The notes below the pieces were generated by a model. That model was not told the origin of the DNA. It was given only the letters and a program-made list of their open reading frames with translations, and searched no databases. This document shows, piece after piece, positions 12,059 through 25,962 of a stretch of DNA of 64,000 bases (its first letter is position 1; the number at the start of each line of letters is the position of its first letter). The DNA lies in NCBI GenBank assembly GCA_037178625.1, contig CM074130.1:2480001-2544000 (forward strand), read 5' to 3'. Origin of the DNA: Skeletonema tropicum. Lineage: Eukaryota > Bacillariophyta > Thalassiosirophyceae > Thalassiosirales > Thalassiosiraceae. A program made the translations under genes and the position numbers.

Positions 12059-14112
12059 GGTTCGGAAGTGCTAGCGGAACTGTGCACCATCGTGAAATGC
12101 CGCTGTCCCTCCGATGGCGCCACATTTTTATGCCTTGGCGCCAAAAAAACACTACATGCCACAAAAAAAATTTCAAATCATCCACACAATAAAATTAGCG
12201 GGTGGTGATTCTTTGTGGTGGAGTATCTTCTACACTCTTTTTACACAATTAAATCATCATGAGCATGCATGAGATATCAACCTGGGACAAGTTTGGGCAG
12301 AAATGGGACAAGTTTGGGCAGAAATGGGACAAGTTTGGGCAGAAACGGAATATGGAAACACAGCAGCACAGGTACGCACCGAGCACCGAGCGATGTAGCA
12401 TCACCACACAACGTTGTATCATTGTCTCATAAGAGAGGCAACTGAGGGTGGACGGTGGACATTCATTCTGCCGCTGATAGCAATGACTCTCAAAAACAGA
12501 GTGCTGATGGAATGAATCAACAATGGAGGAGGAGGGCTGGAGATTCAACCAGAACCAGGCGGGCGGGGCAAATACACATTACATCCTTCATCCTCATCAA
12601 CACTGCAATTTTATCATCGTCTTGCCTCATAACTCATAACGTAACTGCCATCCCAAGCATCGATTTACGTGACGGGCTGTATAGTAAGGATGGAAAGATC
12701 TGCATTATGTGGAAGCGCCAATGAACTCAAGGAAGCGTTTTGGGACATTCAATAAATGCTGTGACTAGTTTATCTTTGATCTTCTTACCGCAGAAGGAAG
12801 TGCCAAGTCATTATGGCTAGTTATCTAGTGGGCAACAAATTGGGATTCATATTTTCCAAAATAACAATTGGTCAACTTGCATTGGGACTCTCTCGACATG
12901 ACAATACCGTTGTTCTGCAGGATTACCAGTAGAATCCGACTCGATACGGAAGGTGGAAGGTGGCGACTGCAAGCGCTTGGATTATCGTGGATGCGATCAA
13001 CCAGTGTTACTTTCAGTTTGTGTCGTTGGAAGTGGTGTAGTGGGTGCAGAGGATGGAAATGTAGCTATCGAAATTGGGCAGCAGCATCAAGGAGAGGCCT
13101 AGGTGATTGGTCATCCTGGTTGAGTTTGCAAGTAATTCCTCTTGGCAGTTCTGGTGACTTTGTTAGTTTATGCGCCATGGTCATGACTGAATCATGATTC
13201 GTATATTCACTCGTCATGCATCATTGGCTGCATTTTCAGAAGTGTAAAGTCTTTCAATGATGCCGTTACTGAAGCCAAGGCTGTCCGTTCCACTGGCCCC
13301 TCGGCAGCGGAGATTGCCAAACTTCCCAAGTGGGAAATGAATAGAAATGAATGCATGCATGGAGGGGGAGTACTTAGAAGTCAAAGTAAAGTAAATTCAA
13401 GTACTCGTAGATATCCATCCTATTACTAGAGCAATAATACACGTGCCACAGCCAGGTCCAGCAAGCAATATCACAGAGTGATTGCTGTCCACTTTGAACT
13501 ATTACATAGGAGTAACAATTAACTACGTACTAGAACTTCTCCGAGAAAATACATCACGGAGTGATTGCTGTCCACTTTGAATTCCAATCTCACGAAGAAT
13601 TTTGTTCTTAGTCTCTAAATCACTCATACCATCGTCTTTCCGTTTCTTCATAACTTTTGAATTCTCTCGGCAAGACTGTGAATACTTGATGTTGCCTTGC
13701 TTCTTTTGTCGCTTTGATGAAGCTGTGCTTGCACTTCAAGGTCGACAACCTGCGATTGATATCATTATCGAGATCGGTCGGCTCCAAATTGCACAACTCC
13801 TTCCACTGCTCGGCAGTGATGACCATGGCAGTAGCAGTCACTCCCCTGCAATACCTCATTGTTGATGTTGACTGCCAAAGGTCCAATCTCCAAACTATCA
13901 TTCTGCAATCCTTCGATATCAAGTTCGTCACCGACAATTCGACGTTGTGCCGGTCTTGCCCGAGGAAGCTCATTAGTATCATTGCCTCCACTCTTCAGAT
14001 TGCGCTTGCCTTCTTCTTTGACACGTGCTATAATCAAATGCATAAAATCATCCGTCTGGAATAAGTACTCACGTAACACCTTCTTCTGAAGTTCCGTACC
14101 TCGAGTGACTCC
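10637..14112. repeat. Tandem array unit 4 (3,476 bp)
   Basis: Intact canonical unit. I saw no difference from units 5-7 over the stretches compared. Confidence 0.97.
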
Positions 14113-15534
14113 AAATTGCCGCAGTAATTTATTCCATATTGCATGGGCGCTCTCAATGTTTTGCTCGTCAATACCACCAAGAGTGCCCCATAGACGGAGC
14201 TGTCTCACAAGATGTCCACCAAAAAGGAGATGGGCTTTCATAGAGCGTGTTAGTTTTGGCTTCCATCCACTAATTGGGCAATCATCTTTGCAAAGTTTGT
14301 AGACGAGTTCTTTCAGTTCATCGGCATCCTTTTCCAGCAATGGGACCTTCTTATATGTCATTGTCGGGTATTTTGCTATAACAGCATCCCTTTTCCGTTT
14401 GTAACACTCCTTTGTTGGTGCAAATGGTCGAAGTCCTCTGCCATTACTTCCCGGATCACGAGTGTCACAGGCAATAAACATCGCAACCCGTCGTAGTTGT
14501 TTTAGATTTATACCAGCGAATTTGCAGCAGGCTAGCGTTGTTTCAACGTCGAATCTATGGTGTGCATTCCATGTTTTGATAATGTATTTCTTTGGAATGC
14601 CATTCTTCAACCGCCGCTGTATGAGTAACTCAAGCATTTCATCCTCAGTGTTGAAGCCGCCAGACTTGAGACTATCTAGCCAGTCACCTGCTTTCTTTGT
14701 CCGTGCACGTTTATTTCTTGTTGTTTCCTCGACTGCATAGGTCCCTGGCATCTTAGCAACAAGCATTGGTCGGTGTTTTGTAAATGATAATAACTTTGCA
14801 ACTGGCACATCGACATCATGCTCATCAAACATCCATTGCAACAACATTCCAGCAACTCGTTAATCGTTATCATTCGGCGGTAGTTTACCATTGCGCGAGG
14901 TTTTTAATTTTTGTTCGAACAGTGCAACAGCATCATCGGTAAGGTGACCATTGTGGTCGAAAATTACAATGCTTCCCGGATTGAGTCTCTTTGGCAGAAG
15001 AAGATCCACTTCTGTCTCTTCTTGCTCTTCTGTTTCTTTCGACTGCTTGTTATTTGTAGCTTTGCTTTTCTTTTTCTTCTTTGCCGGCGAACCTCTTAAT
15101 GACCGCATATCGACAGGATGCGAGACTGGAGTAATAATTGTTGTTTCATCTTCGAATAGAGCCATGAAATCATTGTGTCGTTGCACTTTTCCACGATCAG
15201 GGTGGTCTTTCCATGTCTGGTCCCAAGGCCGTTGACATTTCTTTTTTACGTTGGTCCCGCGTGTCCTGCTGATAAGGTCAGGGGTGAGGATGCCTCCAGC
15301 GTTATTTAGAGTATAAAGGCAGCCATCACAGATGACTCTCTTGTGTGCGTTAACTGTTGGCTTTAATTGAAAATTGAAGCAATTACGACTCTCATCACGG
15401 CTGAAGAAGAAATGTTTGGGGACTGAAAGCTTTGCAGGCGTGGTATCTTCTCCCCTTCTCGAACGTCGGGATGATCGGCCGCTCTCGCTCCTGCTGTTGC
15501 GGCCAGCAGAAGGGGTGGTTTGACCTGTCGACAT
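13523..15534 (-). pseudogene. Array relic gene, copy 5
   Basis: Identical in reading to copy 4: in-frame TAA at 14860-14862, the same two +1 shifts, final stop at 13523. Confidence 0.8.
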
Positions 15535-17588
15535 GGTTCGGAAGTGCTAGCGGAACTGTGCACCATCGTGAAATGCCGCTGTCCCTCCGATGGCGCCACA
15601 TTTTTATGCCTTGGCGCCAAAAAAACACTACATGCCACAAAAAAAATTTCAAATCATCCACACAATAAAATTAGCGGGTGGTGATTCTTTGTGGTGGAGT
15701 ATCTTCTACACTCTTTTTACACAATTAAATCATCATGAGCATGCATGAGATATCAACCTGGGACAAGTTTGGGCAGAAATGGGACAAGTTTGGGCAGAAA
15801 TGGGACAAGTTTGGGCAGAAACGGAATATGGAAACACAGCAGCACAGGTACGCACCGAGCACCGAGCGATGTAGCATCACCACACAACGTTGTATCATTG
15901 TCTCATAAGAGAGGCAACTGAGGGTGGACGGTGGACATTCATTCTGCCGCTGATAGCAATGACTCTCAAAAACAGAGTGCTGATGGAATGAATCAACAAT
16001 GGAGGAGGAGGGCTGGAGATTCAACCAGAACCAGGCGGGCGGGGCAAATACACATTACATCCTTCATCCTCATCAACACTGCAATTTTATCATCGTCTTG
16101 CCTCATAACTCATAACGTAACTGCCATCCCAAGCATCGATTTACGTGACGGGCTGTATAGTAAGGATGGAAAGATCTGCATTATGTGGAAGCGCCAATGA
16201 ACTCAAGGAAGCGTTTTGGGACATTCAATAAATGCTGTGACTAGTTTATCTTTGATCTTCTTACCGCAGAAGGAAGTGCCAAGTCATTATGGCTAGTTAT
16301 CTAGTGGGCAACAAATTGGGATTCATATTTTCCAAAATAACAATTGGTCAACTTGCATTGGGACTCTCTCGACATGACAATACCGTTGTTCTGCAGGATT
16401 ACCAGTAGAATCCGACTCGATACGGAAGGTGGAAGGTGGCGACTGCAAGCGCTTGGATTATCGTGGATGCGATCAACCAGTGTTACTTTCAGTTTGTGTC
16501 GTTGGAAGTGGTGTAGTGGGTGCAGAGGATGGAAATGTAGCTATCGAAATTGGGCAGCAGCATCAAGGAGAGGCCTAGGTGATTGGTCATCCTGGTTGAG
16601 TTTGCAAGTAATTCCTCTTGGCAGTTCTGGTGACTTTGTTAGTTTATGCGCCATGGTCATGACTGAATCATGATTCGTATATTCACTCGTCATGCATCAT
16701 TGGCTGCATTTTCAGAAGTGTAAAGTCTTTCAATGATGCCGTTACTGAAGCCAAGGCTGTCCGTTCCACTGGCCCCTCGGCAGCGGAGATTGCCAAACTT
16801 CCCAAGTGGGAAATGAATAGAAATGAATGCATGCATGGAGGGGGAGTACTTAGAAGTCAAAGTAAAGTAAATTCAAGTACTCGTAGATATCCATCCTATT
16901 ACTAGAGCAATAATACACGTGCCACAGCCAGGTCCAGCAAGCAATATCACAGAGTGATTGCTGTCCACTTTGAACTATTACATAGGAGTAACAATTAACT
17001 ACGTACTAGAACTTCTCCGAGAAAATACATCACGGAGTGATTGCTGTCCACTTTGAATTCCAATCTCACGAAGAATTTTGTTCTTAGTCTCTAAATCACT
17101 CATACCATCGTCTTTCCGTTTCTTCATAACTTTTGAATTCTCTCGGCAAGACTGTGAATACTTGATGTTGCCTTGCTTCTTTTGTCGCTTTGATGAAGCT
17201 GTGCTTGCACTTCAAGGTCGACAACCTGCGATTGATATCATTATCGAGATCGGTCGGCTCCAAATTGCACAACTCCTTCCACTGCTCGGCAGTGATGACC
17301 ATGGCAGTAGCAGTCACTCCCCTGCAATACCTCATTGTTGATGTTGACTGCCAAAGGTCCAATCTCCAAACTATCATTCTGCAATCCTTCGATATCAAGT
17401 TCGTCACCGACAATTCGACGTTGTGCCGGTCTTGCCCGAGGAAGCTCATTAGTATCATTGCCTCCACTCTTCAGATTGCGCTTGCCTTCTTCTTTGACAC
17501 GTGCTATAATCAAATGCATAAAATCATCCGTCTGGAATAAGTACTCACGTAACACCTTCTTCTGAAGTTCCGTACCTCGAGTGACTCC
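14113..17588. repeat. Tandem array unit 5 (3,476 bp)
   Basis: Intact canonical unit, same length and landmarks as unit 4. Confidence 0.97.
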
Positions 17589-19010
17589 AAATTGCCGCAG
17601 TAATTTATTCCATATTGCATGGGCGCTCTCAATGTTTTGCTCGTCAATACCACCAAGAGTGCCCCATAGACGGAGCTGTCTCACAAGATGTCCACCAAAA
17701 AGGAGATGGGCTTTCATAGAGCGTGTTAGTTTTGGCTTCCATCCACTAATTGGGCAATCATCTTTGCAAAGTTTGTAGACGAGTTCTTTCAGTTCATCGG
17801 CATCCTTTTCCAGCAATGGGACCTTCTTATATGTCATTGTCGGGTATTTTGCTATAACAGCATCCCTTTTCCGTTTGTAACACTCCTTTGTTGGTGCAAA
17901 TGGTCGAAGTCCTCTGCCATTACTTCCCGGATCACGAGTGTCACAGGCAATAAACATCGCAACCCGTCGTAGTTGTTTTAGATTTATACCAGCGAATTTG
18001 CAGCAGGCTAGCGTTGTTTCAACGTCGAATCTATGGTGTGCATTCCATGTTTTGATAATGTATTTCTTTGGAATGCCATTCTTCAACCGCCGCTGTATGA
18101 GTAACTCAAGCATTTCATCCTCAGTGTTGAAGCCGCCAGACTTGAGACTATCTAGCCAGTCACCTGCTTTCTTTGTCCGTGCACGTTTATTTCTTGTTGT
18201 TTCCTCGACTGCATAGGTCCCTGGCATCTTAGCAACAAGCATTGGTCGGTGTTTTGTAAATGATAATAACTTTGCAACTGGCACATCGACATCATGCTCA
18301 TCAAACATCCATTGCAACAACATTCCAGCAACTCGTTAATCGTTATCATTCGGCGGTAGTTTACCATTGCGCGAGGTTTTTAATTTTTGTTCGAACAGTG
18401 CAACAGCATCATCGGTAAGGTGACCATTGTGGTCGAAAATTACAATGCTTCCCGGATTGAGTCTCTTTGGCAGAAGAAGATCCACTTCTGTCTCTTCTTG
18501 CTCTTCTGTTTCTTTCGACTGCTTGTTATTTGTAGCTTTGCTTTTCTTTTTCTTCTTTGCCGGCGAACCTCTTAATGACCGCATATCGACAGGATGCGAG
18601 ACTGGAGTAATAATTGTTGTTTCATCTTCGAATAGAGCCATGAAATCATTGTGTCGTTGCACTTTTCCACGATCAGGGTGGTCTTTCCATGTCTGGTCCC
18701 AAGGCCGTTGACATTTCTTTTTTACGTTGGTCCCGCGTGTCCTGCTGATAAGGTCAGGGGTGAGGATGCCTCCAGCGTTATTTAGAGTATAAAGGCAGCC
18801 ATCACAGATGACTCTCTTGTGTGCGTTAACTGTTGGCTTTAATTGAAAATTGAAGCAATTACGACTCTCATCACGGCTGAAGAAGAAATGTTTGGGGACT
18901 GAAAGCTTTGCAGGCGTGGTATCTTCTCCCCTTCTCGAACGTCGGGATGATCGGCCGCTCTCGCTCCTGCTGTTGCGGCCAGCAGAAGGGGTGGTTTGAC
19001 CTGTCGACAT
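16999..19010 (-). pseudogene. Array relic gene, copy 6
   Basis: Identical in reading to copy 4: in-frame TAA at 18336-18338, the same two +1 shifts, final stop at 16999. Confidence 0.8.
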
Positions 19011-21064
19011 GGTTCGGAAGTGCTAGCGGAACTGTGCACCATCGTGAAATGCCGCTGTCCCTCCGATGGCGCCACATTTTTATGCCTTGGCGCCAAAAAA
19101 ACACTACATGCCACAAAAAAAATTTCAAATCATCCACACAATAAAATTAGCGGGTGGTGATTCTTTGTGGTGGAGTATCTTCTACACTCTTTTTACACAA
19201 TTAAATCATCATGAGCATGCATGAGATATCAACCTGGGACAAGTTTGGGCAGAAATGGGACAAGTTTGGGCAGAAATGGGACAAGTTTGGGCAGAAACGG
19301 AATATGGAAACACAGCAGCACAGGTACGCACCGAGCACCGAGCGATGTAGCATCACCACACAACGTTGTATCATTGTCTCATAAGAGAGGCAACTGAGGG
19401 TGGACGGTGGACATTCATTCTGCCGCTGATAGCAATGACTCTCAAAAACAGAGTGCTGATGGAATGAATCAACAATGGAGGAGGAGGGCTGGAGATTCAA
19501 CCAGAACCAGGCGGGCGGGGCAAATACACATTACATCCTTCATCCTCATCAACACTGCAATTTTATCATCGTCTTGCCTCATAACTCATAACGTAACTGC
19601 CATCCCAAGCATCGATTTACGTGACGGGCTGTATAGTAAGGATGGAAAGATCTGCATTATGTGGAAGCGCCAATGAACTCAAGGAAGCGTTTTGGGACAT
19701 TCAATAAATGCTGTGACTAGTTTATCTTTGATCTTCTTACCGCAGAAGGAAGTGCCAAGTCATTATGGCTAGTTATCTAGTGGGCAACAAATTGGGATTC
19801 ATATTTTCCAAAATAACAATTGGTCAACTTGCATTGGGACTCTCTCGACATGACAATACCGTTGTTCTGCAGGATTACCAGTAGAATCCGACTCGATACG
19901 GAAGGTGGAAGGTGGCGACTGCAAGCGCTTGGATTATCGTGGATGCGATCAACCAGTGTTACTTTCAGTTTGTGTCGTTGGAAGTGGTGTAGTGGGTGCA
20001 GAGGATGGAAATGTAGCTATCGAAATTGGGCAGCAGCATCAAGGAGAGGCCTAGGTGATTGGTCATCCTGGTTGAGTTTGCAAGTAATTCCTCTTGGCAG
20101 TTCTGGTGACTTTGTTAGTTTATGCGCCATGGTCATGACTGAATCATGATTCGTATATTCACTCGTCATGCATCATTGGCTGCATTTTCAGAAGTGTAAA
20201 GTCTTTCAATGATGCCGTTACTGAAGCCAAGGCTGTCCGTTCCACTGGCCCCTCGGCAGCGGAGATTGCCAAACTTCCCAAGTGGGAAATGAATAGAAAT
20301 GAATGCATGCATGGAGGGGGAGTACTTAGAAGTCAAAGTAAAGTAAATTCAAGTACTCGTAGATATCCATCCTATTACTAGAGCAATAATACACGTGCCA
20401 CAGCCAGGTCCAGCAAGCAATATCACAGAGTGATTGCTGTCCACTTTGAACTATTACATAGGAGTAACAATTAACTACGTACTAGAACTTCTCCGAGAAA
20501 ATACATCACGGAGTGATTGCTGTCCACTTTGAATTCCAATCTCACGAAGAATTTTGTTCTTAGTCTCTAAATCACTCATACCATCGTCTTTCCGTTTCTT
20601 CATAACTTTTGAATTCTCTCGGCAAGACTGTGAATACTTGATGTTGCCTTGCTTCTTTTGTCGCTTTGATGAAGCTGTGCTTGCACTTCAAGGTCGACAA
20701 CCTGCGATTGATATCATTATCGAGATCGGTCGGCTCCAAATTGCACAACTCCTTCCACTGCTCGGCAGTGATGACCATGGCAGTAGCAGTCACTCCCCTG
20801 CAATACCTCATTGTTGATGTTGACTGCCAAAGGTCCAATCTCCAAACTATCATTCTGCAATCCTTCGATATCAAGTTCGTCACCGACAATTCGACGTTGT
20901 GCCGGTCTTGCCCGAGGAAGCTCATTAGTATCATTGCCTCCACTCTTCAGATTGCGCTTGCCTTCTTCTTTGACACGTGCTATAATCAAATGCATAAAAT
21001 CATCCGTCTGGAATAAGTACTCACGTAACACCTTCTTCTGAAGTTCCGTACCTCGAGTGACTCC
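17589..21064. repeat. Tandem array unit 6 (3,476 bp)
   Basis: Intact canonical unit, same length and landmarks as unit 4. Confidence 0.97.
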
Positions 21065-22486
21065 AAATTGCCGCAGTAATTTATTCCATATTGCATGGGC
21101 GCTCTCAATGTTTTGCTCGTCAATACCACCAAGAGTGCCCCATAGACGGAGCTGTCTCACAAGATGTCCACCAAAAAGGAGATGGGCTTTCATAGAGCGT
21201 GTTAGTTTTGGCTTCCATCCACTAATTGGGCAATCATCTTTGCAAAGTTTGTAGACGAGTTCTTTCAGTTCATCGGCATCCTTTTCCAGCAATGGGACCT
21301 TCTTATATGTCATTGTCGGGTATTTTGCTATAACAGCATCCCTTTTCCGTTTGTAACACTCCTTTGTTGGTGCAAATGGTCGAAGTCCTCTGCCATTACT
21401 TCCCGGATCACGAGTGTCACAGGCAATAAACATCGCAACCCGTCGTAGTTGTTTTAGATTTATACCAGCGAATTTGCAGCAGGCTAGCGTTGTTTCAACG
21501 TCGAATCTATGGTGTGCATTCCATGTTTTGATAATGTATTTCTTTGGAATGCCATTCTTCAACCGCCGCTGTATGAGTAACTCAAGCATTTCATCCTCAG
21601 TGTTGAAGCCGCCAGACTTGAGACTATCTAGCCAGTCACCTGCTTTCTTTGTCCGTGCACGTTTATTTCTTGTTGTTTCCTCGACTGCATAGGTCCCTGG
21701 CATCTTAGCAACAAGCATTGGTCGGTGTTTTGTAAATGATAATAACTTTGCAACTGGCACATCGACATCATGCTCATCAAACATCCATTGCAACAACATT
21801 CCAGCAACTCGTTAATCGTTATCATTCGGCGGTAGTTTACCATTGCGCGAGGTTTTTAATTTTTGTTCGAACAGTGCAACAGCATCATCGGTAAGGTGAC
21901 CATTGTGGTCGAAAATTACAATGCTTCCCGGATTGAGTCTCTTTGGCAGAAGAAGATCCACTTCTGTCTCTTCTTGCTCTTCTGTTTCTTTCGACTGCTT
22001 GTTATTTGTAGCTTTGCTTTTCTTTTTCTTCTTTGCCGGCGAACCTCTTAATGACCGCATATCGACAGGATGCGAGACTGGAGTAATAATTGTTGTTTCA
22101 TCTTCGAATAGAGCCATGAAATCATTGTGTCGTTGCACTTTTCCACGATCAGGGTGGTCTTTCCATGTCTGGTCCCAAGGCCGTTGACATTTCTTTTTTA
22201 CGTTGGTCCCGCGTGTCCTGCTGATAAGGTCAGGGGTGAGGATGCCTCCAGCGTTATTTAGAGTATAAAGGCAGCCATCACAGATGACTCTCTTGTGTGC
22301 GTTAACTGTTGGCTTTAATTGAAAATTGAAGCAATTACGACTCTCATCACGGCTGAAGAAGAAATGTTTGGGGACTGAAAGCTTTGCAGGCGTGGTATCT
22401 TCTCCCCTTCTCGAACGTCGGGATGATCGGCCGCTCTCGCTCCTGCTGTTGCGGCCAGCAGAAGGGGTGGTTTGACCTGTCGACAT
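20475..22486 (-). pseudogene. Array relic gene, copy 7
   Basis: Identical in reading to copy 4: in-frame TAA at 21812-21814, the same two +1 shifts, final stop at 20475. Confidence 0.8.
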
Positions 22487-24540
22487 GGTTCGGAAGTGCT
22501 AGCGGAACTGTGCACCATCGTGAAATGCCGCTGTCCCTCCGATGGCGCCACATTTTTATGCCTTGGCGCCAAAAAAACACTACATGCCACAAAAAAAATT
22601 TCAAATCATCCACACAATAAAATTAGCGGGTGGTGATTCTTTGTGGTGGAGTATCTTCTACACTCTTTTTACACAATTAAATCATCATGAGCATGCATGA
22701 GATATCAACCTGGGACAAGTTTGGGCAGAAATGGGACAAGTTTGGGCAGAAATGGGACAAGTTTGGGCAGAAACGGAATATGGAAACACAGCAGCACAGG
22801 TACGCACCGAGCACCGAGCGATGTAGCATCACCACACAACGTTGTATCATTGTCTCATAAGAGAGGCAACTGAGGGTGGACGGTGGACATTCATTCTGCC
22901 GCTGATAGCAATGACTCTCAAAAACAGAGTGCTGATGGAATGAATCAACAATGGAGGAGGAGGGCTGGAGATTCAACCAGAACCAGGCGGGCGGGGCAAA
23001 TACACATTACATCCTTCATCCTCATCAACACTGCAATTTTATCATCGTCTTGCCTCATAACTCATAACGTAACTGCCATCCCAAGCATCGATTTACGTGA
23101 CGGGCTGTATAGTAAGGATGGAAAGATCTGCATTATGTGGAAGCGCCAATGAACTCAAGGAAGCGTTTTGGGACATTCAATAAATGCTGTGACTAGTTTA
23201 TCTTTGATCTTCTTACCGCAGAAGGAAGTGCCAAGTCATTATGGCTAGTTATCTAGTGGGCAACAAATTGGGATTCATATTTTCCAAAATAACAATTGGT
23301 CAACTTGCATTGGGACTCTCTCGACATGACAATACCGTTGTTCTGCAGGATTACCAGTAGAATCCGACTCGATACGGAAGGTGGAAGGTGGCGACTGCAA
23401 GCGCTTGGATTATCGTGGATGCGATCAACCAGTGTTACTTTCAGTTTGTGTCGTTGGAAGTGGTGTAGTGGGTGCAGAGGATGGAAATGTAGCTATCGAA
23501 ATTGGGCAGCAGCATCAAGGAGAGGCCTAGGTGATTGGTCATCCTGGTTGAGTTTGCAAGTAATTCCTCTTGGCAGTTCTGGTGACTTTGTTAGTTTATG
23601 CGCCATGGTCATGACTGAATCATGATTCGTATATTCACTCGTCATGCATCATTGGCTGCATTTTCAGAAGTGTAAAGTCTTTCAATGATGCCGTTACTGA
23701 AGCCAAGGCTGTCCGTTCCACTGGCCCCTCGGCAGCGGAGATTGCCAAACTTCCCAAGTGGGAAATGAATAGAAATGAATGCATGCATGGAGGGGGAGTA
23801 CTTAGAAGTCAAAGTAAAGTAAATTCAAGTACTCGTAGATATCCATCCTATTACTAGAGCAATAATACACGTGCCACAGCCAGGTCCAGCAAGCAATATC
23901 ACAGAGTGATTGCTGTCCACTTTGAACTATTACATAGGAGTAACAATTAACTACGTACTAGAACTTCTCCGAGAAAATACATCACGGAGTGATTGCTGTC
24001 CACTTTGAATTCCAATCTCACGAAGAATTTTGTTCTTAGTCTCTAAATCACTCATACCATCGTCTTTCCGTTTCTTCATAACTTTTGAATTCTCTCGGCA
24101 AGACTGTGAATACTTGATGTTGCCTTGCTTCTTTTGTCGCTTTGATGAAGCTGTGCTTGCACTTCAAGGTCGACAACCTGCGATTGATATCATTATCGAG
24201 ATCGGTCGGCTCCAAATTGCACAACTCCTTCCACTGCTCGGCAGTGATGACCATGGCAGTAGCAGTCACTCCCCTGCAATACCTCATTGTTGATGTTGAC
24301 TGCCAAAGGTCCAATCTCCAAACTATCATTCTGCAATCCTTCGATATCAAGTTCGTCACCGACAATTCGACGTTGTGCCGGTCTTGCCCGAGGAAGCTCA
24401 TTAGTATCATTGCCTCCACTCTTCAGATTGCGCTTGCCTTCTTCTTTGACACGTGCTATAATCAAATGCATAAAATCATCCGTCTGGAATAAGTACTCAC
24501 GTAACACCTTCTTCTGAAGTTCCGTACCTCGAGTGACTCC
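21065..24540. repeat. Tandem array unit 7 (3,476 bp)
   Basis: Intact canonical unit, the last complete one before the right edge of the array. Confidence 0.97.
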
Positions 24541-25962
24541 AAATTGCCGCAGTAATTTATTCCATATTGCATGGGCGCTCTCAATGTTTTGCTCGTCAAT
24601 ACCACCAAGAGTGCCCCATAGACGGAGCTGTCTCACAAGATGTCCACCAAAAAGGAGATGGGCTTTCATAGAGCGTGTTAGTTTTGGCTTCCATCCACTA
24701 ATTGGGCAATCATCTTTGCAAAGTTTGTAGACGAGTTCTTTCAGTTCATCGGCATCCTTTTCCAGCAATGGGACCTTCTTATATGTCATTGTCGGGTATT
24801 TTGCTATAACAGCATCCCTTTTCCGTTTGTAACACTCCTTTGTTGGTGCAAATGGTCGAAGTCCTCTGCCATTACTTCCCGGATCACGAGTGTCACAGGC
24901 AATAAACATCGCAACCCGTCGTAGTTGTTTTAGATTTATACCAGCGAATTTGCAGCAGGCTAGCGTTGTTTCAACGTCGAATCTATGGTGTGCATTCCAT
25001 GTTTTGATAATGTATTTCTTTGGAATGCCATTCTTCAACCGCCGCTGTATGAGTAACTCAAGCATTTCATCCTCAGTGTTGAAGCCGCCAGACTTGAGAC
25101 TATCTAGCCAGTCACCTGCTTTCTTTGTCCGTGCACGTTTATTTCTTGTTGTTTCCTCGACTGCATAGGTCCCTGGCATCTTAGCAACAAGCATTGGTCG
25201 GTGTTTTGTAAATGATAATAACTTTGCAACTGGCACATCGACATCATGCTCATCAAACATCCATTGCAACAACATTCCAGCAACTCGTTAATCGTTATCA
25301 TTCGGCGGTAGTTTACCATTGCGCGAGGTTTTTAATTTTTGTTCGAACAGTGCAACAGCATCATCGGTAAGGTGACCATTGTGGTCGAAAATTACAATGC
25401 TTCCCGGATTGAGTCTCTTTGGCAGAAGAAGATCCACTTCTGTCTCTTCTTGCTCTTCTGTTTCTTTCGACTGCTTGTTATTTGTAGCTTTGCTTTTCTT
25501 TTTCTTCTTTGCCGGCGAACCTCTTAATGACCGCATATCGACAGGATGCGAGACTGGAGTAATAATTGTTGTTTCATCTTCGAATAGAGCCATGAAATCA
25601 TTGTGTCGTTGCACTTTTCCACGATCAGGGTGGTCTTTCCATGTCTGGTCCCAAGGCCGTTGACATTTCTTTTTTACGTTGGTCCCGCGTGTCCTGCTGA
25701 TAAGGTCAGGGGTGAGGATGCCTCCAGCGTTATTTAGAGTATAAAGGCAGCCATCACAGATGACTCTCTTGTGTGCGTTAACTGTTGGCTTTAATTGAAA
25801 ATTGAAGCAATTACGACTCTCATCACGGCTGAAGAAGAAATGTTTGGGGACTGAAAGCTTTGCAGGCGTGGTATCTTCTCCCCTTCTCGAACGTCGGGAT
25901 GATCGGCCGCTCTCGCTCCTGCTGTTGCGGCCAGCAGAAGGGGTGGTTTGACCTGTCGACAT
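23951..25962 (-). pseudogene. Array relic gene, copy 8
   Basis: Identical in reading to copy 4: in-frame TAA at 25288-25290, the same two +1 shifts, final stop at 23951. The solo LTR lies about 170 bp upstream of its ATG, so the coding part is untouched. Confidence 0.8.
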
